In this document: piece after piece, positions 13,681 to 20,615 of the stretch
Position numbering within the stretch: position 1 is the first letter of the stretch
Layout of the letters: each line of letters starts with the position of its first letter
From: Treponema sp. UBA7570
GTDB lineage: Bacteria; Spirochaetota; Spirochaetia; Treponematales; Treponemataceae
Assembly (NCBI GenBank): GCA_002477955.1
Contig: DLLE01000036.1
Span: 996 to 25,042 of the forward strand
Reading direction: 5' to 3'
DNA: 24,047 nucleotides
Notes under the pieces: generated by a model
What the model saw: the letters and a program-made list of their open reading frames with translations, nothing else
Told to the model about the DNA's origin: nothing
Databases searched by the model: none
Made by a program: the position numbers and the translations under genes

Positions 13681-14283
13681 ATGCGCATAAGTGCTATAAA
13701 ACAGACTTCATCGGACATTGTAGAAATTGCAACGGACGGCGGGTCTGTTTTTTTTGTAAGGTTTGCTTTTCTCTATTCTGTCAAACCAGAAGAATTTTTT
13801 GTTGGCGCAGAATTTTTTGAAGACAGGGAAATGGAAATTGTAGACGCCGCTTTAGCTTTTGCTGCGGAATGCAAGGCGGAAGAGTATCTTGCCCGCTGTG
13901 AGCAGTGCAGGGCTGGACTTGAAAAAAAACTTTTTCAAAAATCACATTCAAAGCAGTCAATAAAACAGGCCTTGGATTATCTTGAGGAAAAAAATCTTCT
14001 CAACGATCTTCGTTTTTCTGAAATCTGGCTTAGAAATCATGCTGTTGCAAAACCTCAGGGACGGATAAGGCTTTTGAGTGAGCTTATTTCGCGTGGAATA
14101 AAAACAGGCGATGCAAAAAAAGCCGTTGATGATTTTTTTAAGGTGAATGATGAAATTCAACTTTGCCGCAGAGCGTATAAAAAAGCGTTAAAAAATGGAA
14201 AAAAAGATGAAAAACTCATAAAATACTTAATGGATTCTGGTTTTTCCTATAAACTGATACTTTCTGTTGCAGACGAAGAATAA
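13681..14283 (+). CDS. recX: Regulatory protein RecX
   Basis: The 200-residue protein belongs to RecX, which caps and inhibits RecA filaments. The core has the tandem three-helix repeats: KSHSKQSIKQALDYLEEKNLLNDLRFSEIWLRNH, then GRIRLLSELISRGIKTGDAKKAVDDFF, then a final unit ending in GFSYKLILSVADEE. About 75 N-terminal residues precede it, as in longer RecX forms. The open frame extends back into rpsI, but no sensible start codon exists upstream of ATG 13681. The ribosome site is weak (GGA). It lies 88 bases after rpsI, apparently in the same transcript; recA is not in the window. Confidence 0.85.
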   Translation: MRISAIKQTSSDIVEIATDGGSVFFVRFAFLYSVKPEEFFVGAEFFEDREMEIVDAALAFAAECKAEEYLARCEQCRAGLEKKLFQKSHSKQSIKQALDYLEEKNLLNDLRFSEIWLRNHAVAKPQGRIRLLSELISRGIKTGDAKKAVDDFFKVNDEIQLCRRAYKKALKNGKKDEKLIKYLMDSGFSYKLILSVADEE

Positions 14284-14314
14284 CTTATTTTGTAAAAAGG
14301 AAAAGAGGCTTGAG

Positions 14315-14920
14315 ATGTTAAAAAAAACTGACAAACCGGAAGTTTTTTCGGCACTTGAAGTTGCAAATATCTGCGGTGTTGTAAATCAGACTGCGATAAA
14401 CTGGATAAAAGGCGGTCATTTAAAGGCTTTTACCACGCCAGGCGGACAATACCGCGTTTATCCCGATGATTTGGCTTCTTTTATGAAAAGTCGCGAAATG
14501 AGAATTCCTGAGCATCTTGCTAAAAAATGTGCAGGAAACTTTTATGAACACGGCGATATTCTTATTGTTGATGATGATAAGGGCTTAAACTGCGTAATTG
14601 CAAAATTCTTGCAGAAAAAATATGAATCTTTTGGAGTTGAAATTTTTCAGGCTTTTGACGGTTTTGAAGCCGGAGTTTTGATGACAGAAAAACATCCGAA
14701 AATTTTAATTCTCGATCTTGATTTGCCGGGCGTTGACGGATTTAGCCTTTGTAAAAAAATTCGTGAAAATGAAAATTTCGGAAAGCCGATGATTTTTGTT
14801 GTGACGGCTCTTGAAGATGCCGAGTCCGAAAAACGTGTAAAAGAACTCGGCGTAAATTATTTTTTCAAAAAACCTCTAAACTTGATTGAGCTTGCCCAGA
14901 TTCTTGATGAAAATTCTTAG
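14315..14920 (+). CDS. HTH (excisionase/MerR-like) plus receiver-domain response regulator
   Basis: The 201-residue protein has an N-terminal winged helix-turn-helix of the excisionase/MerR type (about 11-57: SALEVANICGVVNQTAINWI, then GGQYRVYPDDL). A receiver domain follows (about 81-198). The acidic pocket is D86-D88 in LIVDDDK, the phospho-acceptor D134 in LDLDLP, T164 and K186. This order is the reverse of most response regulators and suggests DNA binding gated by phosphorylation. No partner kinase is adjacent. ATG 14315 has AGAGG 6 nt upstream, which rules out the earlier TTG at 14267 inside recX. It follows recX by 31 bases. Its stop abuts the convergent sppA stop. Confidence 0.85.
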   Translation: MLKKTDKPEVFSALEVANICGVVNQTAINWIKGGHLKAFTTPGGQYRVYPDDLASFMKSREMRIPEHLAKKCAGNFYEHGDILIVDDDKGLNCVIAKFLQKKYESFGVEIFQAFDGFEAGVLMTEKHPKILILDLDLPGVDGFSLCKKIRENENFGKPMIFVVTALEDAESEKRVKELGVNYFFKKPLNLIELAQILDENS

Positions 14921-14931
14921 TTAGAATTTTC
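14909..14931. terminator. Hairpin spanning two abutting convergent stop codons
   Basis: GAAAATTCT (14909-14917) and AGAATTTTC (14923-14931) form a perfect 9-bp stem with loop TAGTT, which holds the regulator's TAG and the first two bases of the sppA stop. It is symmetric, so it could serve both genes. The T4 lies in the arm rather than after it, so termination may be weak. Confidence 0.5.
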
Positions 14932-15880
14932 CGTATGAAAGAAGCGGGGTCTGTCCAAAGGCGGAAGCCGGATTTTTTATTGAAGAAAAACCTTCCAAAA
15001 GAATAGAACGCAGGCTTTCGCTTTTTTCGTATCTAAAATTCTTGAACGAAATATTGTCTGACTCAAAATCTGTTTTTATGGATTTTTTTGCTTCGTCAAA
15101 AGTAAAAATTTCGTCAATAAGACCGTTTTCTTTTGCCTGTTTTGCCGAATAAATGCGTCCGTCCGCTATTTTCTGGACATCTTTTATATTCATATTGCGG
15201 CTTTCGCTTACAATCTGTGTAAACTGCTCGTATGCCTCGTCGGAAAGGCTCTGCATAATCTGAATCTGTTCTTCGGTCGGCTTTTCGTTGTAGTTAAGCA
15301 TATTTTTGTTCTTGCCGGTATGAATCGTAATCGACTTTATGCCTATTTTCTCGAGAAAGTCCGTTGCATCGATTGAACTTGCGCTTATTACTCCGATTGA
15401 ACCTGTAATCGTGTTGCGGTTTGCGTAAATTTTATCTGCAGCGCAGCCAATGTAATAGCCTCCGGAAGTTGCCATTTCTGCAAAATACGCATAGATTTTT
15501 TTCCCGGTTTCCTTGTATTTTAAAAGTTCAAGATATGCTTCGTCGGCATGGTAAACTGTTCCGCCTGGAGAATTTACGTATAGGAGAATTCCTGCATTTT
15601 TTTTGTCATTTTTGAGTGAGCGAATCGTATTCAAAAGCCATTTTTGGCTGTACTCGCTTCCTTTTTCCTGAATTACACCCGAAATATTAACGACTGCAAT
15701 GTAATAATTCGAATCTTTGTTGTAAGAAAAACTGTTTTGCGTCTGCTGTTCAGGTTCTTTTGATTTTTTTGAAATAGAAAAAAGATCCGTTGAGGAAACC
15801 TTAAAAACTCCCATCAAGATTGAAATCAATGTAATTGTCAGCAAAACGGCAAGTCCGTATTTTGTGTTTTTTTTGTTCAT
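14921..15880 (-). CDS. sppA: Signal peptide peptidase SppA (S49 serine protease)
   Basis: The 319-residue membrane-anchored protease of the short, single-domain SppA type (as in Bacillus) degrades cleaved signal peptides. One N-terminal helix (about 9-26) is followed by the S49 fold: YVNSPGGTV (102-109) and catalytic S139 in EMATSGGYYIGCAADKI. The expected Lys dyad partner is K192 in HTGKNKNM, 53 residues later, matching the Ser-Lys spacing of Bacillus SppA. The tail after about 270 is not conserved. GGAG lies upstream of ATG 15880. It is the last gene of the CYTH-DUF975-SppA operon, 15 bases after DUF975. Confidence 0.92.
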   Translation of the reverse strand: MNKKNTKYGLAVLLTITLISILMGVFKVSSTDLFSISKKSKEPEQQTQNSFSYNKDSNYYIAVVNISGVIQEKGSEYSQKWLLNTIRSLKNDKKNAGILLYVNSPGGTVYHADEAYLELLKYKETGKKIYAYFAEMATSGGYYIGCAADKIYANRNTITGSIGVISASSIDATDFLEKIGIKSITIHTGKNKNMLNYNEKPTEEQIQIMQSLSDEAYEQFTQIVSESRNMNIKDVQKIADGRIYSAKQAKENGLIDEIFTFDEAKKSIKTDFESDNISFKNFRYEKSESLRSILLEGFSSIKNPASAFGQTPLLSYGKF

Positions 15881-15895
15881 TTTGTATGCTCCAGC

Positions 15896-16645
15896 TTAAA
15901 TAAAGTCACTTTCTGTAAGAATTCCTGTGCGAAGCGCGTGCATTTTTAAACTTTTGTATGCATTTGTAAAAGACATATATTCATAAGGCTGAATCCACAG
16001 CTGCAAAATTCCAAATGTAAGGGCAGAAAGAAAGTGCCACCCAAAAAAACTTATGCACATGACAAAAATGTCTGCCTTAAAACCTTTTGTAAGCGTTTTG
16101 CTTATTTGCATTGCTTTTGCAACTCCAATTTTTGGATTTTCGGCAAGTACAAAAAACATCTGCGAGTAAGAAAAAGCCTTTACGATTCCAGGAATAAAAA
16201 ACAGAAAACTCCAAAGCACGACCCAAAGCATAAACCAAAGACCTGCAAGCGCGCCTTTAAACCAGTGCGTAAAACCACGCAAATATTCGGAGAACGAGAT
16301 TTTTTCCAAAGTTTTAAAATATTCATTGTAAAGATGGCACTGCGCAAGAATTAAAATTCCTGTGATAGAAATTGTCAAAATCGAAAAAAGCAGGCTTATG
16401 CCAGAGTCAGAAATTGTAGAAACGCTAAAAGCATAATCGTCCGCAAAATCGTCTTCCGTTTCGTAAATCCAGGAAGCAGTTTGTGCGTAGGCTGAATTGT
16501 CTGCTGTTTGTGAAGTATGAATTTCGGAGCTTGTGCCCAAAAAAAGCAGTATGAATGTGGTAATCAATGTTGCAAGAACTGGGACAGTCCTTCTGCCGGC
16601 AAGCTGTTTTTTTGCAGTCTGTTTATAAAGTTTTCTGTTAAACAT
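15896..16645 (-). CDS. DUF975 family integral membrane protein
   Basis: The 249-residue protein has the N-terminal FNRKLYKQTAKKQLAGR and a first helix (VPVLATLITTFILLFL). A polar, acidic extracytoplasmic loop of about 45 residues follows, then several helices with FIPGIVKAFSYSQMFFVLAENP and an AMQISKTLTKGFKADIF segment. These match DUF975, whose function is unknown. GGAG lies 6 nt before ATG 16645; an upstream TTG overlaps that site and is rejected. It begins one base after the CYTH stop, so it is translationally coupled, and sppA follows. The pairing with SppA suggests an envelope role (inference). Confidence 0.8.
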   Translation of the reverse strand: MFNRKLYKQTAKKQLAGRRTVPVLATLITTFILLFLGTSSEIHTSQTADNSAYAQTASWIYETEDDFADDYAFSVSTISDSGISLLFSILTISITGILILAQCHLYNEYFKTLEKISFSEYLRGFTHWFKGALAGLWFMLWVVLWSFLFFIPGIVKAFSYSQMFFVLAENPKIGVAKAMQISKTLTKGFKADIFVMCISFFGWHFLSALTFGILQLWIQPYEYMSFTNAYKSLKMHALRTGILTESDFI

Positions 16646-16646
16646 A

Positions 16647-17228
16647 TTATTCTCCAAGCATTTGCGAATAGTAACGGTTTTCGATTTTGTCTTCCGAAAT
16701 GCCGCATTTTGAAAGCATTTTTAAAAGCTTTTCACGTGATTGAGATACTGTTTTTTCGCTGTTGTTCTCAGAAAGAATTTCAATTTCCAAAAAATCGCCG
16801 AGTTTTGCAACATGGCAAAGTTCAAGATTTGCGCCGTCGTAGTGCCAGCTGAGCACGTTTTTTTGCTTTTTTAGGGTTGTTTTAAATCCTGTGTCAAAAA
16901 GAAAGGCTTCGATTGCATCTGCATCTGAGAGAAAAAGTTCTTTTTCGTCGTTTACTTCGATGGAGGCTCCTTCTTTTTCGAGAATTTCTTTGCGTTTATA
17001 AGTAAAAATTACCGATTTTTGAGAAGTTGTCTGCGGCGCGTTTGGAACTTCCTGTGTGGAAAACGGAGTTTCTTTTCTAATGCGCACCTTGATTGATTTT
17101 CCGTTTATTGTATTTGAATAGTAAGTGTCGTCTTTTTCGACCGCTCCAGAAAAAGCTGCAAATTTTTCGAGATTTTGAATTACAGATTTTCGGTCTAAGA
17201 CGTGGGCTTTTAGTTCAATTTCGTACAT
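16647..17228 (-). CDS. CYTH-domain protein (class IV adenylate cyclase / triphosphatase family)
   Basis: The 193-residue protein has the family-defining ExExK motif at its start (E3, E5, K7 in MYEIELKAHV). Further conserved charged positions are R49/R51 in KVRIRKE, K78/K80 in FTYKRKE, and E148/E150 in GDFLEIEI. They line the triphosphate tunnel of CYTH enzymes. Members include CyaB-type adenylate cyclases, thiamine triphosphatases and inorganic triphosphatases, so the reaction cannot be fixed from sequence. The conserved EIEL start shows that ATG 17228 is right rather than an extension to 17297. An extended -10 (TGCTATATT) ends 6 nt before it and there is no Shine-Dalgarno. First gene of the operon with DUF975 and sppA. 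Confidence 0.85.
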   Translation of the reverse strand: MYEIELKAHVLDRKSVIQNLEKFAAFSGAVEKDDTYYSNTINGKSIKVRIRKETPFSTQEVPNAPQTTSQKSVIFTYKRKEILEKEGASIEVNDEKELFLSDADAIEAFLFDTGFKTTLKKQKNVLSWHYDGANLELCHVAKLGDFLEIEILSENNSEKTVSQSREKLLKMLSKCGISEDKIENRYYSQMLGE

Positions 17229-17234
17229 TCTAGT

Positions 17235-17243
17235 AATATAGCA
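17235..17243 (-). promoter_or_regulatory. Extended -10 promoter of the CYTH-DUF975-sppA operon
   Basis: TGCTATATT on the minus strand ends 6 nt before ATG 17228. No good -35 is evident. Divergent from the epimerase promoter in the 113-base spacer. Confidence 0.5.
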
Positions 17244-17303
17244 CATTTTTTTGCAAAAGAGAATAAAATGTTTATTCTTAAGAAAACTACGTCTCATTTA
17301 AAT

Positions 17304-17332
17304 TTGCCATAAAAATAAAAAGACTGTAAAAT
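17304..17332 (+). promoter_or_regulatory. Promoter of the aldose epimerase gene
   Basis: TTGCCA, 17 bases and TAAAAT are followed by 9 bases to ATG 17342, leaving a leader of at most about three bases and no Shine-Dalgarno. Confidence 0.5.
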
Positions 17333-17341
17333 TGTGTAATT

Positions 17342-18265
17342 ATGACAATAACTTTAAAAAATTCTAATTACGAAGTCGTGCTCAATACTCACGGAGCAGA
17401 AATCAATTCTTTCCGCGGAGCTGACGGCACAAAGTATGTTTTTGAAGGACCGGAATCTGTTTGGAAATTCCATGCGCCGGTTTTGTTTCCGCAAGTTGGA
17501 CGCATAAAAGACGGCTTTTATACATACAACGGAAAGGAATATCATCTTGTAAACAACGGAATGAGCCGCGATCTGGAACATAAGATAATTGAGCAGTCAG
17601 AAACGGCTGCAACTTTTGAATTGACAGACAGTGCGGAAACTGCTGACAAATTTCCGTGGAAATTTAGCCTTAAAACTCATTATGAGCTTAAGGACGACGG
17701 ACTTATTTTTACAACGACAGTAACGAATACTGATTCTTCTGCAATGCTGTTTTCTATCGGAAGCCACACCGCTTTCTGCTGTCCGCGCAACACAGATCCA
17801 GCCGGCACTGTAAATTCTGATTATCAGTATGAATTTGAAAAGAAAGAACCTTTGACGACTGTTTTGCTCAACGACGCAGCCCAGCTTGCTGTTGACGAAG
17901 AAGGAACTTCTCCTTGCACAAAACTTTACGGCGAAAAAGAAAATGGAATAATTCCGATTGACGCAAAAGGTTTTGGAAATGGACATTTCTTTACAAAAAT
18001 TACTTCTGACTGGGTTGGCCTTCGCAACAAAAAAGACGGAAGCCTTGTAAAAGTTAATTGCAAAGGTTATCCGTACGTTATGGTTTGGCAGGGCGGAAAA
18101 GGCGAAGAAGGCGCTGCTGGTAACGGTTTTAACTGCATTGAACCTTGGTACGGAACTGCCGATGCTGAAAATACCGGACATGAGTGGGAAGAAAAGGCAG
18201 GCTTGATTTCTCTTGAGCCTGGAAAAAGTTTTACCGCTGACCAGTCGATTACGATTGAAAAATAA
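17342..18265 (+). CDS. Aldose 1-epimerase family protein, LacX type
   Basis: The 307-residue protein is of the galactose mutarotase fold. Seen motifs are APVLFPQVGRIKDG, NNGMSRDLEHK, FSIGSHTAFCCP and NCIEPWYGT. The base Glu (E267) and one catalytic-region His (H142) are present. The first His of the family, in the usual HGFxRD motif, is Asn (N72). Mutarotases interconvert sugar anomers in the cytoplasm; the LacX subgroup has poorly known substrates. The single-gene transcript has a near-leaderless promoter at its start and a strong terminator at its end. Confidence 0.85.
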   Translation: MTITLKNSNYEVVLNTHGAEINSFRGADGTKYVFEGPESVWKFHAPVLFPQVGRIKDGFYTYNGKEYHLVNNGMSRDLEHKIIEQSETAATFELTDSAETADKFPWKFSLKTHYELKDDGLIFTTTVTNTDSSAMLFSIGSHTAFCCPRNTDPAGTVNSDYQYEFEKKEPLTTVLLNDAAQLAVDEEGTSPCTKLYGEKENGIIPIDAKGFGNGHFFTKITSDWVGLRNKKDGSLVKVNCKGYPYVMVWQGGKGEEGAAGNGFNCIEPWYGTADAENTGHEWEEKAGLISLEPGKSFTADQSITIEK

Positions 18266-18286
18266 TCGCAGTGTTTGACTTCATAT

Positions 18287-18330
18287 ATAACGGAAATTTG
18301 GGAAAATCTCCTGGTTTCCGTTATTTTTTT
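18287..18330 (+). terminator. Factor-independent terminator of the epimerase gene
   Basis: A perfect 10-bp stem, ATAACGGAAA (18287-18296) and TTTCCGTTAT (18315-18324) with an 18-base loop, is followed by a T-run to 18330. The right arm contains the stop codon (18321-18323) and touches the last codons of the convergent GGDEF-EAL gene. Confidence 0.85.
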
Positions 18331-20615
18331 GCCTGAGAGGAATTCTGCAGATATTTTGCTTCGTATGTTTTGACTGGAAGCGGTGTAGAAAAGTAAAAAC
18401 CTTGAAAAAGCTTGCAGTCCATTTTTGAGAGGGCGAGCATCTGGTTTTCTGATTCTACACCTTTTGCAATAAATTCCATTCCTAATGTGTTTGACATAGA
18501 AATCATCGTCTGTAGAATTATTTTATTTTTTCCAGAAACTTTTGATTCTGTCAGAAACGAAGTGTCCATTTTTATTCCATCGGCAATAAAGTCTTTTAGT
18601 ACGTTGAGCGAAGAAAAGCCTGTTCCAAAATTGTCGATGTAGACTTTTATGCCGAGTTTTTTTAACTCAGAAAAAATTTCGATTGTTTTTTCAGGATTTT
18701 CAACCATTGCTGTTTCCTTAATTTCGGCTTTGAAATTTTGTGGCGAAATGTCGTATTTTTTTATGAGGCCGGAAAAGGTTTTTGTTATGTCTATAAAAAA
18801 TTTGTCTTTGCTCGAAGCGTTTACAGAAATAAAAAGGTCAGAAAATCCTCTTTTTTTCCATTCGTGCAGTTTTTTTGCTGCAAGTTCCCAGACGTAGACA
18901 TCGAGTTTGTAGATTAAACTTGTTCGTTCAAGAACATCCAAAAAAGAGCTTGGCGTTAAATTTTCATATTTAGGGTGGTTCCAGCGTACGACAGATTCAG
19001 CTCCGAGCACATTTCCGTCTTTGTCCATAATCGGCTGAAGCTGAATCGAAAACTGTTTTTCGTTCAGTGATTTTTCAAAATCGTTTACAATGTCTTTTTC
19101 CATGAGCATTTTTTCCATCATCGATGAATTATAAAATGAAAAAATTTGGTTGTCAGAATCTTTGATTGTATCAACTGAAATTTTTGCTTTGTCGTAAATG
19201 GACTGAACGGTTTCTTTTTTATCGTAAATTTCGTAAATTCCTGCCACAATTTGAATGTTGTAAAGAGTTTTTTCGATTATGCAACTAACTTCGTTAAATG
19301 CTTCCTCGAAAATATCTTTGTCAAAATTCTGTTTTTCCATAAAAATTGCAAATTTATCGTCTGCGATGCGTCCAATTATGCTTTTCTTGTAACAGAGCCT
19401 TTTTATAACTTCGGTTTGATTTTGCAAAACAGAATCGCCGACTTTTTCGCTGTAAATTGTGTTTATAAGTTTAAAATCTTTTATGTTTGTACAGATTAAA
19501 ATCGGGTTTTTGTAAGTGTTTTGGTTCAAGGCTTCCTGCATTTTTTTGAAAAAGCCGGAACGATTTAAAAGTCCTGTGAGCAGGTCGTGATTTGCAATGT
19601 AATTTTTGCGTCTGGATTCCAACGTTTCTTTTGTTTTGTCCTGAAGCCTTAGGTATGAGCCGATGTTTGAATTTGAAATGAAAAAATCCTTGTATTCGGT
19701 AACGTAATACCGTTCTTCCCCGTTGTCGAGTTTTAGGGAAAGTTCTGAAGGACGGGTTTTTAAAAAGTTCTGCCGGAATTCCTTTGCAAAATTTTCAAGG
19801 TTGTCATTGGATTTTTTTAAGACGTTTTTTGCGGCAGAATTTGCATAGATTAAATTTTCCGAAGAGTCGTAGCAAAAAATAATGTCTTTTATGGATTCTG
19901 TTATGGCGCTTAGAGGCCCGATTAAAACAGGAGAAGAAAAATCCTTGTTCACGTAACTTGCTATAAAAATTGAACTTGCAACGAGCATTAAAAGAGAAAA
20001 GTTTAGCGGCAAATTCAGCGAATTAAAAATATAATTTGCAATTAAAACTAAGCTTTCGCTTGTTAAAATTGCAATGTATTTTACTTTGTTATACGAAGGC
20101 GCTTTTACAATGCTTGAAATTAAAAGGGCAACCGAAGAAAAACTTAAAATTGCGCAGAGTAGTTTATGAAATCCAAATTTTGAAGTGAATTCAATTCCCC
20201 AATAAAAAAATCCTGCCTTCGTGCGTGCTGGAATAAGGTCAAAAATAATCTGGACTCTGGCATTTGCAAGAAGCAGAACGCTGTCGATAAAGCACAAAAT
20301 AAAGTACAGTTCTTTTAGAAAGCCGATTTTTTTTGTCGTGTTTGTAAATGCATGATTAAAAGAAAATGTCAGATAGTATGTCCAAATTGAGCATACTTTA
20401 AAAGCACAGAATAAAATGAGAGCTTTTGTGTGGAATTCCGACATCAAAAACAGCGAATAGGTGAACAGCATTGCAGAAATTGCGCATATTACAAAAATTG
20501 TCGGTTCTTTTGCGTCAGTCTGCGCTTTTGAAATTGCACGGACAAAGCGAAGCAGAAAAATTGCCGAAAGAAATGAAAAGGCACTGAAGATTTTAAAGAA
20601 TATGTATAAATTCAT
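18321..20615 (-). CDS. 7TM-PAS-GGDEF-EAL protein with degenerate GGDEF and degenerate EAL (second of pair)
   Basis: The 764-residue protein has about seven helices (1-222), a PAS-like region (about 235-335), a GGDEF domain (about 343-495) and an EAL domain (about 510-757). The GGDEF signature is ADDKF (418-422), so cyclase activity is unlikely. In EAL, E540 stays but the motif is ESV. The metal pair DDFGTG is DNFGTG (D661, N662) and the EGVE motif is KGVE (K718). Most other EAL residues (N599, E634, K682, Q738) remain. Loss of metal ligands suggests a c-di-GMP binding or signalling protein rather than a phosphodiesterase. GGAGG precedes ATG 20615, which overlaps the upstream gene's TGA by four bases (ATGA). 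It is a clear paralogue of that gene. Confidence 0.88.
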   Translation of the reverse strand: MNLYIFFKIFSAFSFLSAIFLLRFVRAISKAQTDAKEPTIFVICAISAMLFTYSLFLMSEFHTKALILFCAFKVCSIWTYYLTFSFNHAFTNTTKKIGFLKELYFILCFIDSVLLLANARVQIIFDLIPARTKAGFFYWGIEFTSKFGFHKLLCAILSFSSVALLISSIVKAPSYNKVKYIAILTSESLVLIANYIFNSLNLPLNFSLLMLVASSIFIASYVNKDFSSPVLIGPLSAITESIKDIIFCYDSSENLIYANSAAKNVLKKSNDNLENFAKEFRQNFLKTRPSELSLKLDNGEERYYVTEYKDFFISNSNIGSYLRLQDKTKETLESRRKNYIANHDLLTGLLNRSGFFKKMQEALNQNTYKNPILICTNIKDFKLINTIYSEKVGDSVLQNQTEVIKRLCYKKSIIGRIADDKFAIFMEKQNFDKDIFEEAFNEVSCIIEKTLYNIQIVAGIYEIYDKKETVQSIYDKAKISVDTIKDSDNQIFSFYNSSMMEKMLMEKDIVNDFEKSLNEKQFSIQLQPIMDKDGNVLGAESVVRWNHPKYENLTPSSFLDVLERTSLIYKLDVYVWELAAKKLHEWKKRGFSDLFISVNASSKDKFFIDITKTFSGLIKKYDISPQNFKAEIKETAMVENPEKTIEIFSELKKLGIKVYIDNFGTGFSSLNVLKDFIADGIKMDTSFLTESKVSGKNKIILQTMISMSNTLGMEFIAKGVESENQMLALSKMDCKLFQGFYFSTPLPVKTYEAKYLQNSSQAKK

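Noticed and set aside
17597..18181. 194-codon open frame antisense to the epimerase gene
   Set aside because: Shadow frame; composition and lack of motifs point to chance opening opposite a real gene.
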